From positions 1 through 11,442 of the forward strand of contig JAUVPT010000033.1 in the NCBI GenBank assembly GCA_030598525.1: DNA of 11,442 bases, given 5' to 3'. The stretch comes from Gemmatimonadota bacterium. GTDB lineage: Bacteria > Gemmatimonadota > Gemmatimonadetes > Palauibacterales > Palauibacteraceae. A model generated the notes under the pieces. The model was given only the letters and a program-made list of their open reading frames with translations. It was not told the DNA's origin and ran no database searches. Both the position numbers and the translations under genes were made by a program. Positions 1 to 6,746 of the stretch are shown here, in pieces. Numbering within the stretch: the first letter of the stretch is position 1; every line of letters begins with the position of its first letter.

Positions 1-590
1 ACGGATCCGTCCGTCACCTGGAGGCGCTCCGGAAGCTGCCTCACATACCGGTCAAGACGACGCACCAGGGCGGACCGGCTGCCGCGCAGCGATTTCCGAA
101 TCCGGCCGAGGTCCGGCGAAGCCGTGTCCGACAATCCGCCATTCGGATCGAGGGACCGGTCGAGCCGCGACTCGATGTCGGGAAGACGAACCATCCGGTC
201 CGCCAGGACCACCAGCCGTGGAAGGTCGTCGCCGAACTTCCGCAGGTCCGCCCGGACGATTCGCGAGGCGCAGAGAAGCAGGAGGATGCTCCCCAGTTGC
301 TCGGCGTCCAGGGCAGCCCCCTCCACACCCGCTTTTCGCACCAGGTGCCCGGCATCCGGGATCGGGGGTGGGGACCACTGCTCGAGCCGGAGTAGCAGGC
401 CGATCATTTCGTCCGCCACGGCGAGCGCTTCGTTTACATCCTCTGGCTCGCACCACGGGCGAAGGGCAAGGACATCCGCTCGGCCGGGCTCCGACGTTGC
501 GTGCCTCGCGATTCGCTCGAGAACGCGCGGAAACTCCAGGACCGCCAGTGCATGCTGCTCGGCCCGGTCATCCACCTGCAACCGGCTCAA
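1..590 (-). CDS. mutS2: Endonuclease MutS2, N-terminal part (cut by the window edge)
   Basis: About 196 residues of the frame read down to base 1 without a stop. The protein opens with a typical MutS2 start (ALAVLEFPRVLERIARHA, then SEPGR and LALRPW). It continues with the helical core that precedes the MutS-like ATPase: EQLGSILLLL near residues 110-120, LPDIESRLDRSLDP, then SDTASPDLGRIRKSLR, ending at VTDGSV just where the family motif for the core-to-ATPase region begins. MutS2 lacks the mismatch-recognition domain of MutS. It acts on recombination intermediates and, in some bacteria, on collided ribosomes, with a C-terminal Smr nuclease that lies outside this window. I chose TTG at 590 because GGAG lies 6 bases upstream; GTG at 575 is an alternative. 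It starts 13 bases after the HIT gene stop, so it is probably the third gene of the rsmE operon. Identity is confident despite truncation. Confidence 0.88.
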   Translation of the reverse strand, partial: MSRLQVDDRAEQHALAVLEFPRVLERIARHATSEPGRADVLALRPWCEPEDVNEALAVADEMIGLLLRLEQWSPPPIPDAGHLVRKAGVEGAALDAEQLGSILLLLCASRIVRADLRKFGDDLPRLVVLADRMVRLPDIESRLDRSLDPNGGLSDTASPDLGRIRKSLRGSRSALVRRLDRYVRQLPERLQVTDGS

Positions 591-596
591 CGAACG

Positions 597-600
597 CTCC
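597..600 (-). promoter_or_regulatory. Ribosome binding site for mutS2
   Basis: GGAG on the minus strand, 6 bases before TTG at 590. It sits just inside the short gap after the HIT gene stop (604-606) and decides the mutS2 start, since no ATG is available in the right place. Confidence 0.5.
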
Positions 601-603
601 GGA

Positions 604-954
604 TCAGCCGGGAGGCCACCGCATCCGCCTCCCACCGAGGACGTGCACGTGGAGGTGGAACACGCTCTGTCCGGCCCGCTCCCCCACGTTGGTCACGGCA
701 CGGTAGCCGGAGTCCGCGATTCCCTCGATCCGAGCTACTTCGGCGGCGGCCAACAGCAGCTCCCCCGCCAGCTCGGCGTCTTCCGTACCAAGAGAGTCCG
801 CGCTCTCCACGTGCTGACGCGGTATGACGAGCACGTGAACCGGGGCCTGTGGCTGGATGTCCCGGAACGCCATCCACGACTCGCCTTCGGCGACCAGGTC
901 GGCCGGAATGTCACCCCGGACGATCCGGCAAAAAAGACAATCATCGCTGACCAT
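604..954 (-). CDS. HIT-family (histidine triad) nucleotide hydrolase, HinT-like
   Basis: A 116-residue protein of normal size for the HinT/PKCI branch of the HIT family. These enzymes hydrolyse purine nucleotide phosphoramidates and related adenylates in the cytoplasm. The N-terminus has the CLFCRI pair (Cys6, Cys9), which in this branch can form a zinc site with His40 of APVHVLVIP. The C-terminal triad HLHVHVL holds His100, His102 and His104; by family knowledge the middle one (His102) is the nucleophile that carries the nucleotidyl intermediate. ATG at 954 is supported by a full AGGAGGA 6 bases upstream, which lies inside the end of rsmE. The rsmE stop is only 3 bases before this start, so the two are very likely co-transcribed and coupled. 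Physiological substrate is unknown. Family assignment is firm. Confidence 0.95.
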   Translation of the reverse strand: MVSDDCLFCRIVRGDIPADLVAEGESWMAFRDIQPQAPVHVLVIPRQHVESADSLGTEDAELAGELLLAAAEVARIEGIADSGYRAVTNVGERAGQSVFHLHVHVLGGRRMRWPPG

Positions 955-957
955 GGG

Positions 958-1779
958 CTATCCTCCTGCTTCTTTCGAAGGTTGCCTGTCTCCGGCTCCG
1001 TCACGTGCCAGGATCCGCTGAGCTACAACTGCCAGTCCGGCGATCGCCGCAGTCTCGAATCGGAGCACCAGGGGGCCGAGACTGGCCGGTCGAAACCCGG
1101 CTTCATCAAGCCGCGCAACCTCACCCGTGCTCCAACCGCCCTCGGGCCCGACAAGCATTCCGACTCGACCGGTGCCGTCCCATGGCTGGATGACCCCCCA
1201 GAGTCCCTCGCCCGAACCGTCGAGGCGCACGAGCAGCTTCGTGCCGCTTGCGTCGCGACCCGCAGCTTCAGCACTCCGCGCCACGTAATCGTCCAGGGGG
1301 CAAGGCGGCTCGATCGCCGGAAGCCATGCTCCGCCGCTTTGCTTCATGGCCGAAATGGCTCGCCGCCCCGCCTTGTTCCAGAAAGCCGGCGACCGGCCGG
1401 CGTCCGCCACCGAACGAGTCCGCTCCGACTCGAGCGGCAACAGGCGGCTGACACCCATCTCGGTGGCCTTCTCCACCAACCACATGACGTGGGCCTTGTC
1501 GCCGACACCGAACGCCAGTTCGACCGGAAGAGCCGCCGCAGGGATCGACGGGGCATCCAGAACGCAGTCCGCCGACCGTCCGCTCCCCGACATCAGCCGG
1601 GCGTCCCACAGGGTTCCGCAGCCGTCGGTCAGCCGGACGGGCGCACCCGGAGCCAATCGGAGGGCGCGGACGTGGCGCGACTCATCCTCAGTCAGGGACA
1701 AGACCTCTCCGACTCCCCGACCCGAGACGTCAGGAGCGAAGAGTGTCGGCCGTCGTGACGGTGTTTCGGCATGCGTCAT
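958..1779 (-). CDS. rsmE: 16S rRNA (uracil-1498-N3)-methyltransferase RsmE
   Basis: RsmE methylates N3 of U1498 in 16S rRNA on the assembled 30S subunit, using S-adenosylmethionine. It is a SPOUT (trefoil-knot) enzyme. With the start at 1779 the protein has 273 residues, slightly long for the family (about 240-250). Visible landmarks are an N-terminal PUA-like part (RPTLFAPD, then SRHVRALRL), EKATEMGVSRLLPLESERT at about 103-121, the AMKQSGG segment near 145, LVGPEGGW at 209-216 and LGPLVLRFETA at 234-244. The last two form the knotted SAM site; the usual Arg after GP is Leu here, while the following LR-x-ETA is kept. The frame stays open to GTG 1929 and ATG 1845, but neither has an SD and homology begins only after 1779. 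The SD at 1779 is also weak. First gene of the rsmE-HIT-mutS2 unit. Confidence 0.93.
   Translation of the reverse strand: MTHAETPSRRPTLFAPDVSGRGVGEVLSLTEDESRHVRALRLAPGAPVRLTDGCGTLWDARLMSGSGRSADCVLDAPSIPAAALPVELAFGVGDKAHVMWLVEKATEMGVSRLLPLESERTRSVADAGRSPAFWNKAGRRAISAMKQSGGAWLPAIEPPCPLDDYVARSAEAAGRDASGTKLLVRLDGSGEGLWGVIQPWDGTGRVGMLVGPEGGWSTGEVARLDEAGFRPASLGPLVLRFETAAIAGLAVVAQRILARDGAGDRQPSKEAGG
961..967 (-). promoter_or_regulatory. Ribosome binding site for the HIT gene
   Basis: AGGAGGA on the minus strand, 6 bases before ATG at 954. It is buried in the last codons of rsmE, which supports reading the two as one transcript. Confidence 0.75.
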
Positions 1780-1957
1780 GCATGCAATGTGATCCCACGC
1801 CGAGGCCGTCGCCAGCCCGGGTGAAAACCGTCCTGGCGCGGACATCGGCGGTGTGTATGGCGCAGCGCGACATTCCGCGGTATGGTCCGCCGGTGGTCTG
1901 TCTCCAGGCTGAGAGGCTCGGACGCGCACCGTTTTACAAGCACGGCAAGGAGTATCG
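1780..1957. promoter_or_regulatory. Divergent intergenic region, rsmE and the small unknown gene
   Basis: A 178-base spacer between two outward-reading genes must hold promoters for both. I see no convincing sigma70-type -35/-10 pair on either strand; TATGGT at 1881-1886 is the best -10-like hexamer for the plus strand but has no matching -35. There is no tRNA, hairpin with a T tract, or clear operator repeat. Confidence 0.4.
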
Positions 1958-2398
1958 TTGAGCGCACAGAGGGCGCCGGGCCAGAAGCACGAGTCATCGG
2001 CCCCGGAGAGGAGGGTCAGGTTTGTCGCGGCGGAGGCCGAGCGGCAGCCGGGCTCGCGCGTGCGAGTCAGCGTGGAACTGAACTTCGAGGACCGTTCTCA
2101 CGTGGCGGAGACCGAGGGGATCGGTACGGAGACCATCGAGATCCGGCTGGCTGCACTCGCGACCCTCGAAGCGATCCGTGAAGTCACGGACACCCCGGCT
2201 TTTCGATTAGTGGGAGTGAAGCTGATGCACGCGTTCGACGCCGACGTCATCCTCGTCGCACTCCGTGACGAGGATGGAGAAGGTGCGCGCTACATCGGCG
2301 CGGTTCCCGTCCGGACCACGCACGTGGTTGCCGCTGCCGCGGCCGTCATGGACGCCACGAATCGTATCCTGTTCCGCAGGGGAGAGCAGCCGGCCTGA
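1958..2398 (+). CDS. Small conserved-looking protein of unknown function
   Basis: This 146-residue protein is not one I can name. TTG at 1958 is supported by AAGGAG 5 bases upstream. Residues 1 to about 35 are polar, basic and probably disordered. Residues about 38-140 look like one compact alpha/beta domain: a strand (VRVSVELNF), an acidic turn with EGIG, a helix (IRLAALATLEAIREV), two strands (FRLVGVKLMHAF, VILVALRD), a short strand (YIGAVPV) and a final helix (VVAAAAAVMDATNRIL). There is no signal peptide or membrane segment. The order, especially a Gly-containing strand followed by a VVAA-rich helix ending in NR-hydrophobic, recalls the C-terminal regulatory domain of 2-isopropylmalate synthase (LeuA). 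That is inference from pattern only. It is divergent from rsmE and convergent with the GH57 gene, so it is probably a single-gene transcript. Confidence 0.8.
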   Translation: MSAQRAPGQKHESSAPERRVRFVAAEAERQPGSRVRVSVELNFEDRSHVAETEGIGTETIEIRLAALATLEAIREVTDTPAFRLVGVKLMHAFDADVILVALRDEDGEGARYIGAVPVRTTHVVAAAAAVMDATNRILFRRGEQPA

Positions 2399-2410
2399 CT
2401 GGCGCCGCGT

Positions 2411-4495
2411 TCAGCCGACGAAACCCAGACATCGAGCCACTCTTTCCTCTGCGTCGCCCGGTAGCCCAACCCTGTTCCGCGTTGCCCGCCACCACTCGTT
2501 CTGCAGTTCCCACAGCGGAAGTTCAATCGCATTCGCCTCCGCCCCGGCCAGGAGACCCTCCAGCCTGGAGAGATTGCTCTCACGCTCCGCCTCCTCGCTC
2601 ACTCCGTCGAGAGCCACGATCGCAGCCCTGATTTCCCGGACCGCCGCTTCGTGCGCCGGGCCCTGCTCGCCGGCTGTGTCGTCCAGGCCCTCGATCGCGG
2701 CTCGTGTGTCCGGACGAAGATCGGCCAGATCGAGGTCCGCAGCTCGATCCGCCTCGCCCGGCTCTTCGGGCTCCGGCTGAATGCGAACCCGGACCCCGCC
2801 TGTGCTCCAGGCCAGTCCCCTGCACCGGAATTCGCCGTGAGAAGCGGTCCTCGCGTCCGTGACCCGGACCTTGCCCGCCACCGCCCTGGCCTCCGGGGCC
2901 GCTGCACTCGCCCACCGCCCCACCGGCCGCCAGACCGCGTAATCCAACTCCGGGGCAACAGTCACCCGCCGGGCGACCCAATCGGCGGCTATATCCGGCG
3001 CGGAAACCCGCGCTACGTCGGTCGCGTCGACGAGCACTTCTCTTCCATCCCTTGATTGCAGCCCGTTCCCCCTGGCCTCTGAGAGCGCTTCCATGAACGG
3101 CTCACGGATTCCGCTGGCCCCGACTGATTCCGCCAGGTCGAGGGCCCGCGCCGCATAAAGGAGGATCTGCCTCGTCTCGATTCCGGCGAGGTCGTTGAAG
3201 AACCAACCGCAACTCGTGAACATGAGCATCGCGCAGCGCTGCATTTCGAGCAGGCGGAGCGCCAGCACCCGATCTTCACGGTCCTCGCCGATGCACCACG
3301 TGTCGAGGTAACCCATCCTCTCGGCGTCCGACCCGAGGACAGCCTCGATATAGGCGTCGCGAGCCTTCCACGGGTCCTTGATGACGCCGGTGGCCTTCTG
3401 TACGAATACCCGGGCCAGGTCTCCCGACAGGGCATCAAGAGAATCCCGCAGGGGGCCTCGCCATACCTGGTTCCAGTCGGCCTCTCCGCCCGTGGAACAA
3501 CCACAGTCCGAGCGCCACCGTTCCACTCCGTGCGCACAACTCCAGGCCGTGTCCTCCCGGATCTGGACTTCGTGCTCGGGAGGGTGCTCGGCCAGGTAGA
3601 GGGCGTAGTTGCTCAGGCGGACCCCTGGCTCCTGCTCGATTCGGCCCAGGGCCACCGCCAGGGCCATGTCCCCGTGCGCGTGGTGGTGCCCGTAGGTCTC
3701 TCCGTCCGTGGCGATGTGAACGAGGCCGGCACCGGCTTCCCCCCTGGATCGCACGATATCCACCAGGCGTGAAGCCAGCGTTTCCCCGTCGTCAAGGAGC
3801 TTCTCGAACGCGACGGCCCGTGAGGTCGGGCCATCGTAGAAGAACAGCGCCATTTCTCTCCCGGAGGGTAGGATCTGACGATAGGAGACCGTCGTATCCG
3901 GCCCTTCAGATCCGACGTCCTGCCAATTCCCCGCGGGTAGCCTGACGCGTGCAGCCTGGTGAGGAGCAAGAACCGTAAACCGGATGTCGTTCTCGGCGAG
4001 AGCCTCCAGAGTGTCCAGGTCGACGGCCGTTTCGGGGAGCCACATCCCCTCCGGGTCGCGCCCGAACCTCCGCTGAAAATCGGCCAGCCCCCAGGCCACC
4101 TGGGTACGCCGATCGCGGGCGGTGGCAAGGGGCATGATCATGTGGTTGTAGGGCTGGGCAAGGGCCGAACCATGCCCGTCGAACCGTTCCACGCTCTCGG
4201 AGTCCGCTTCGAGAATCGCGGCATAGGTCACCGGCGCCTTCGATTCCATCCACCCGAGAAGGGTGGGCCCGAAGTTGAAGCTGATGGACGCGTAGTTGTT
4301 GCGGATCGATTCGATTCCACCTTCCGAGTCTGCTACGCGGGCCACGCCGTTCGGCGCATAGCACTCGGCCGTGATTCGCTCGTTCCAATCGTGATCCGGA
4401 CTGGCGGACGGCTCGGGCTCCACTTCCTCGAGCCACGGATTCTCCCTCGGCGGCTGATAGAAATGGGCGTGGATGCAGACGTGGACTTCACTCAA
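2411..4495 (-). CDS. Glycoside hydrolase family 57 protein with DUF3536 region
   Basis: GH57 enzymes are retaining alpha-glucan hydrolases or transferases. This 694-residue protein belongs to the DUF3536 subgroup, whose exact reaction I cannot state. Motifs in order: HAHFYQPPR (about 9-17), GMWLPETAV with the likely nucleophile Glu155, IATDGETYGHHH with the likely acid/base Asp264, and EDTAWSCAHGVERW followed by CGCSTGG (about 314-336), a Cys-rich signature of this subgroup. The C-terminal half (from about 340) is mixed and includes acidic, Glu/Ala-rich stretches. No signal peptide, so cytoplasmic. The frame stays open to ATG 4561, but that start lies deep inside glgB and has no homology; TTG at 4495 overlaps the glgB stop as TTGA and has GGAGGAG upstream. 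Tight coupling to glgB points to a role in glycogen or maltodextrin metabolism. Confidence 0.9.
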   Translation of the reverse strand: MSEVHVCIHAHFYQPPRENPWLEEVEPEPSASPDHDWNERITAECYAPNGVARVADSEGGIESIRNNYASISFNFGPTLLGWMESKAPVTYAAILEADSESVERFDGHGSALAQPYNHMIMPLATARDRRTQVAWGLADFQRRFGRDPEGMWLPETAVDLDTLEALAENDIRFTVLAPHQAARVRLPAGNWQDVGSEGPDTTVSYRQILPSGREMALFFYDGPTSRAVAFEKLLDDGETLASRLVDIVRSRGEAGAGLVHIATDGETYGHHHAHGDMALAVALGRIEQEPGVRLSNYALYLAEHPPEHEVQIREDTAWSCAHGVERWRSDCGCSTGGEADWNQVWRGPLRDSLDALSGDLARVFVQKATGVIKDPWKARDAYIEAVLGSDAERMGYLDTWCIGEDREDRVLALRLLEMQRCAMLMFTSCGWFFNDLAGIETRQILLYAARALDLAESVGASGIREPFMEALSEARGNGLQSRDGREVLVDATDVARVSAPDIAADWVARRVTVAPELDYAVWRPVGRWASAAAPEARAVAGKVRVTDARTASHGEFRCRGLAWSTGGVRVRIQPEPEEPGEADRAADLDLADLRPDTRAAIEGLDDTAGEQGPAHEAAVREIRAAIVALDGVSEEAERESNLSRLEGLLAGAEANAIELPLWELQNEWWRATRNRVGLPGDAEERVARCLGFVG

Positions 4496-6423
4496 GGACT
4501 CGTCTCCTCCGCCTGGAAGAAGACGACGGAAAGGGGCGGAAGCGTGAGGTCCAGGGACCAATTCCGGCCGTGGAACGGACGATCGTCGGCCACGACTTCG
4601 CCAAGGTTACCCACCCCTGACCCACCGTACGTGACCGCGTCACTGTTCAGGCGCTCGCGCCATCGCCCTCCGACCGGGACACCGACCCGGTATCCAGGCC
4701 TGGGCGTGGGCGAGAAGTTGCACACGATCAGTATTGGACCGGACCCGTCTCGCCGACGTCGGAGAAAGCTCAGCACGTTTTGAAGGTGATCGTCGGGGGC
4801 CACCCACTCGAACCCGGCGCTGTCACAGTCGAGTTCGTGCATCGCCGGTTCCTCCCGGTACAGCCGGTTCAGGTCCGTCACCCAGCGAAGGACTCCCGCG
4901 TGCATCGGATCGGATAGTCGACCCCACTCCAGCTCCCATTCGTGATCCCACTCCGCCCGTTGCGCCAGCTCCGCCCCCATGAACATCAGCTTCTTCCCGG
5001 GCTGTCCGTACATGCACCCATAGAGGACCCTGAGATTTGCAAATTTCTGCCACTCGTCCCCTGCCATCCGATCCCACATGGACCCTTTTCCATGCACGAC
5101 CTCGTCATGTGAAAAGGGGAGCACGAAATTCTCGGAAAACGCGTACACCTGGCGGAAGGTCAGGTGGTGATGGTGCCACTGCCGATGAATGGGATCCAGC
5201 GCCATGTAACGCAGGGTGTCGTTCATCCACCCCATGTCCCACTTGAGTCCGAACCCGAGGCCTCCGACATCCACCGGGTGCGAGACGCCGGGCCACGCAG
5301 TGGACTCTTCCGCGTAGGTCTGTGTGCCGGGGTAACTCCGGTACGCTTCCCGGTTCAGCTCCTTGAGGAACTCGATCGCTTCCAGGTTCTCGCGACCGCC
5401 GAAGACGTTCGGGAGCCATTCACCCTCTTTGCGCGAGTAGTCCCGGTACAACATCGAGGCCACCGCGTCCACGCGCAGGCCGTCCGCGTGGTATTCCTCC
5501 AGCCAGAACAGGCCGCTGCTGACCAGGAAGCTCCTGACCTCGTGCCGGCCATAGTTGAAGATCCAGCTGCTCCAGTCGGGGTGAAAGCCGAGCCTCGGGT
5601 CCTCGTGCTCGTAGAGGTGCGTGCCGTCGAACATCGCCAGGCCGTGGTCATCACCCGGGAAATGGCTCGGAACCCAGTCGAAGATCACTCCGATTCCCCG
5701 GCCGTGCAGGTAGTCCACGAGGTACTTGAGGTCCGCCGGCGATCCGTACCGCGCGGTCGGAGCGAAATATCCGGTGGTCTGATAGCCCCAGGAACCGAAG
5801 AACGGATGCTCCGTAACCGGCATCAGCTCGACGTGAGTGAAGCCGGTTTGCTCGACGTGATCGGCGAGGCGGTGGGCCGTGTCGCGGTAGGAGTTGAATC
5901 CTCCGCCGGGGGGCCGCATCCAGGAACCGAGGTGGACTTCGTATATCGCGATCGGACGGTCCAGCGCGTTGTGTCCGCTCCGGGAGGCCAGCCACTCCCC
6001 GTCTCCCCACTCGTAGTGGTCTTTCCATACGACCGAAGCGGTCGCCGGCGGAAGCTCGGCCGCCCGGGCCATCGGATCGGCTTTCTCTCTCCACGTGCCG
6101 TCTCCGCCCCTGATCCGGAACTTGTACTTCTCTTCGCTCCCGAGGCCCGGAACGAATCCCTCCCATATTCCCGAATCGCCGCGCGCCTCGAGCGGGTGCG
6201 CGGTGCCCTTCCAACCGTTGAAGCCGCCGATGACCTGGACTGAGCCGGCGGAAGGCGCCCACACCGCGAACAGGACGCCGGGGCCATCCCCCGGATCCAT
6301 CACATGACTGCCCAGTTTCTGCCACAGCCGGTAGTGCCGGCCCTCGTTGAACCAGTGGAGATCTTCCGAGGCCAGCAGGGTCACGTCGTGCCGTATCCTG
6401 CCTGTCCGTTTCGTGCCGGTCAC
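4492..6423 (-). CDS. glgB: 1,4-alpha-glucan branching enzyme GlgB
   Basis: GlgB (GH13) cuts alpha-1,4 glucan chains and transfers the piece to an alpha-1,6 position, setting glycogen branching. The 643-residue form has one N-terminal CBM48-type domain (FAVWAPSAGSVQVIGGFNGW, about 52-71), lacking the extra N1 domain of the longer E. coli type. A TIM-barrel core follows: YEVHLGSW, DWVPSHF (249-255), DGLRVDAV with nucleophile Asp319, the acid/base Glu in YAEEST (372-373) and FSHDEVVHGK with Asp440. A beta-domain ends the protein. I chose GTG at 6423, which has AGGTGG 7 bases upstream and begins just before the family's conserved LLASEDLHWFNEGRHYRLW. GTG at 6513 is an alternative that adds 30 low-complexity residues, has no SD, and would overlap the best promoter candidate. 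First gene of the glgB-GH57 pair. Confidence 0.95.
   Translation of the reverse strand: MTGTKRTGRIRHDVTLLASEDLHWFNEGRHYRLWQKLGSHVMDPGDGPGVLFAVWAPSAGSVQVIGGFNGWKGTAHPLEARGDSGIWEGFVPGLGSEEKYKFRIRGGDGTWREKADPMARAAELPPATASVVWKDHYEWGDGEWLASRSGHNALDRPIAIYEVHLGSWMRPPGGGFNSYRDTAHRLADHVEQTGFTHVELMPVTEHPFFGSWGYQTTGYFAPTARYGSPADLKYLVDYLHGRGIGVIFDWVPSHFPGDDHGLAMFDGTHLYEHEDPRLGFHPDWSSWIFNYGRHEVRSFLVSSGLFWLEEYHADGLRVDAVASMLYRDYSRKEGEWLPNVFGGRENLEAIEFLKELNREAYRSYPGTQTYAEESTAWPGVSHPVDVGGLGFGLKWDMGWMNDTLRYMALDPIHRQWHHHHLTFRQVYAFSENFVLPFSHDEVVHGKGSMWDRMAGDEWQKFANLRVLYGCMYGQPGKKLMFMGAELAQRAEWDHEWELEWGRLSDPMHAGVLRWVTDLNRLYREEPAMHELDCDSAGFEWVAPDDHLQNVLSFLRRRRDGSGPILIVCNFSPTPRPGYRVGVPVGGRWRERLNSDAVTYGGSGVGNLGEVVADDRPFHGRNWSLDLTLPPLSVVFFQAEETSP
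4503..4510 (-). promoter_or_regulatory. Ribosome binding site for the GH57 gene
   Basis: GGAGGAGA on the minus strand; its AGGAG core is 8 bases from TTG at 4495. It lies within the last glgB codons and decides for the TTG start over the more upstream ATG at 4561. Confidence 0.65.
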
Positions 6424-6430
6424 GCTTCCC

Positions 6431-6436
6431 CCACCT
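6431..6436 (-). promoter_or_regulatory. Ribosome binding site for glgB
   Basis: AGGTGG on the minus strand, 7 bases before GTG at 6423. It is one mismatch from AGGAGG and is the reason for preferring the shorter glgB reading. Confidence 0.5.
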
Positions 6437-6499
6437 GACGCGTGGCTGCCCTCCCCCACCGGCTCCGAGCTGAGCCGGCCGCGGGATCGCCGATCCTTA

Positions 6500-6526
6500 A
6501 TGTTACCGCCCACACGGTTGTCGCAA
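6500..6526 (-). promoter_or_regulatory. Possible glgB promoter
   Basis: On the minus strand TTGCGA (6526-6521, 4 of 6 to TTGACA) and TAACAT (6505-6500, 4 of 6 to TATAAT) are separated by 15 bases, shorter than the ideal 17. It is the only AT-rich island in the spacer and would start transcription near 6490, giving a leader of about 65 bases to GTG 6423. Weak, pattern-only call. Confidence 0.25.
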
Positions 6527-6731
6527 AACGGCGCATCGCGCGGGCTGGAAACCTACCCGCGAGTCGGGCTCACCGGGAGTCCCGCCGTGTGCGTCCCGGG
6601 GGAGGTGCGCACCGCTCTCGCCCGTGGTAACGTGGGGGCGTCGAGCGCCCGGCCGCCCGGGCCCCCTGCATCCAGTCCGACACGCGAGAAACGATACAGG
6701 CATGAATACCCCCGCACCCGATACCCGGGCC

Positions 6732-6738
6732 GAGGAGG
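6732..6738 (+). promoter_or_regulatory. Ribosome binding site for tkt
   Basis: GAGGAGG with 8 bases to GTG at 6747. It is the strongest SD in the region and argues for the GTG start over ATG 6702, which has only a poor AGG one base upstream. Confidence 0.55.
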
Positions 6739-6746
6739 TTCATGAC

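Larger units (their letters stand above)
6424..6746. other. Divergent control region between glgB and tkt
   Basis: These 323 bases lie between the chosen starts of two outward-reading units and should carry both promoters and leaders. I see one possible glgB promoter (6500-6526), a GC-rich 6-bp stem with a 4-base loop (6647-6652 pairing with 6657-6662) in the tkt leader, and a spaced inverted repeat CCGGGA/TCCCGG (6573-6578, 6594-6599). Neither hairpin has a following T tract, so I do not call a terminator. No tRNA or recognised riboswitch. If the longer starts (glgB 6513, tkt 6702) were used, the gap would shrink to 188 bases. Confidence 0.5.

Noticed and set aside
124..1758. Long open plus-strand frame (544 codons) opposite mutS2, the HIT gene and rsmE
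   Set aside because: It lies antisense to three recognised genes, has an Arg/Ser/Pro-rich composition with no domain, and is a normal by-product of GC-rich third codon positions.
1780..1929. N-terminal extension of rsmE up to GTG 1929
   Set aside because: No SD at 1929 or at ATG 1845, no family similarity in the extra residues, and the extension would consume most of the divergent promoter region.
2396..2413. Possible bidirectional terminator between the convergent small gene and GH57 gene
   Set aside because: Only 12 bases separate the stops. The GGCGCC and GCCGGC palindromes nearby do not form a stem of useful length, and no T tract follows on either strand.
5164..6243. Open plus-strand frame (359 codons) opposite glgB
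   Set aside because: Antisense shadow of GlgB, whose catalytic motifs in this span are intact on the minus strand.
6573..6599. Inverted repeat CCGGGA/TCCCGG as an operator or terminator
   Set aside because: Six-base arms with a 15-base loop in GC-rich DNA are expected by chance, and there is no T tract or second copy.
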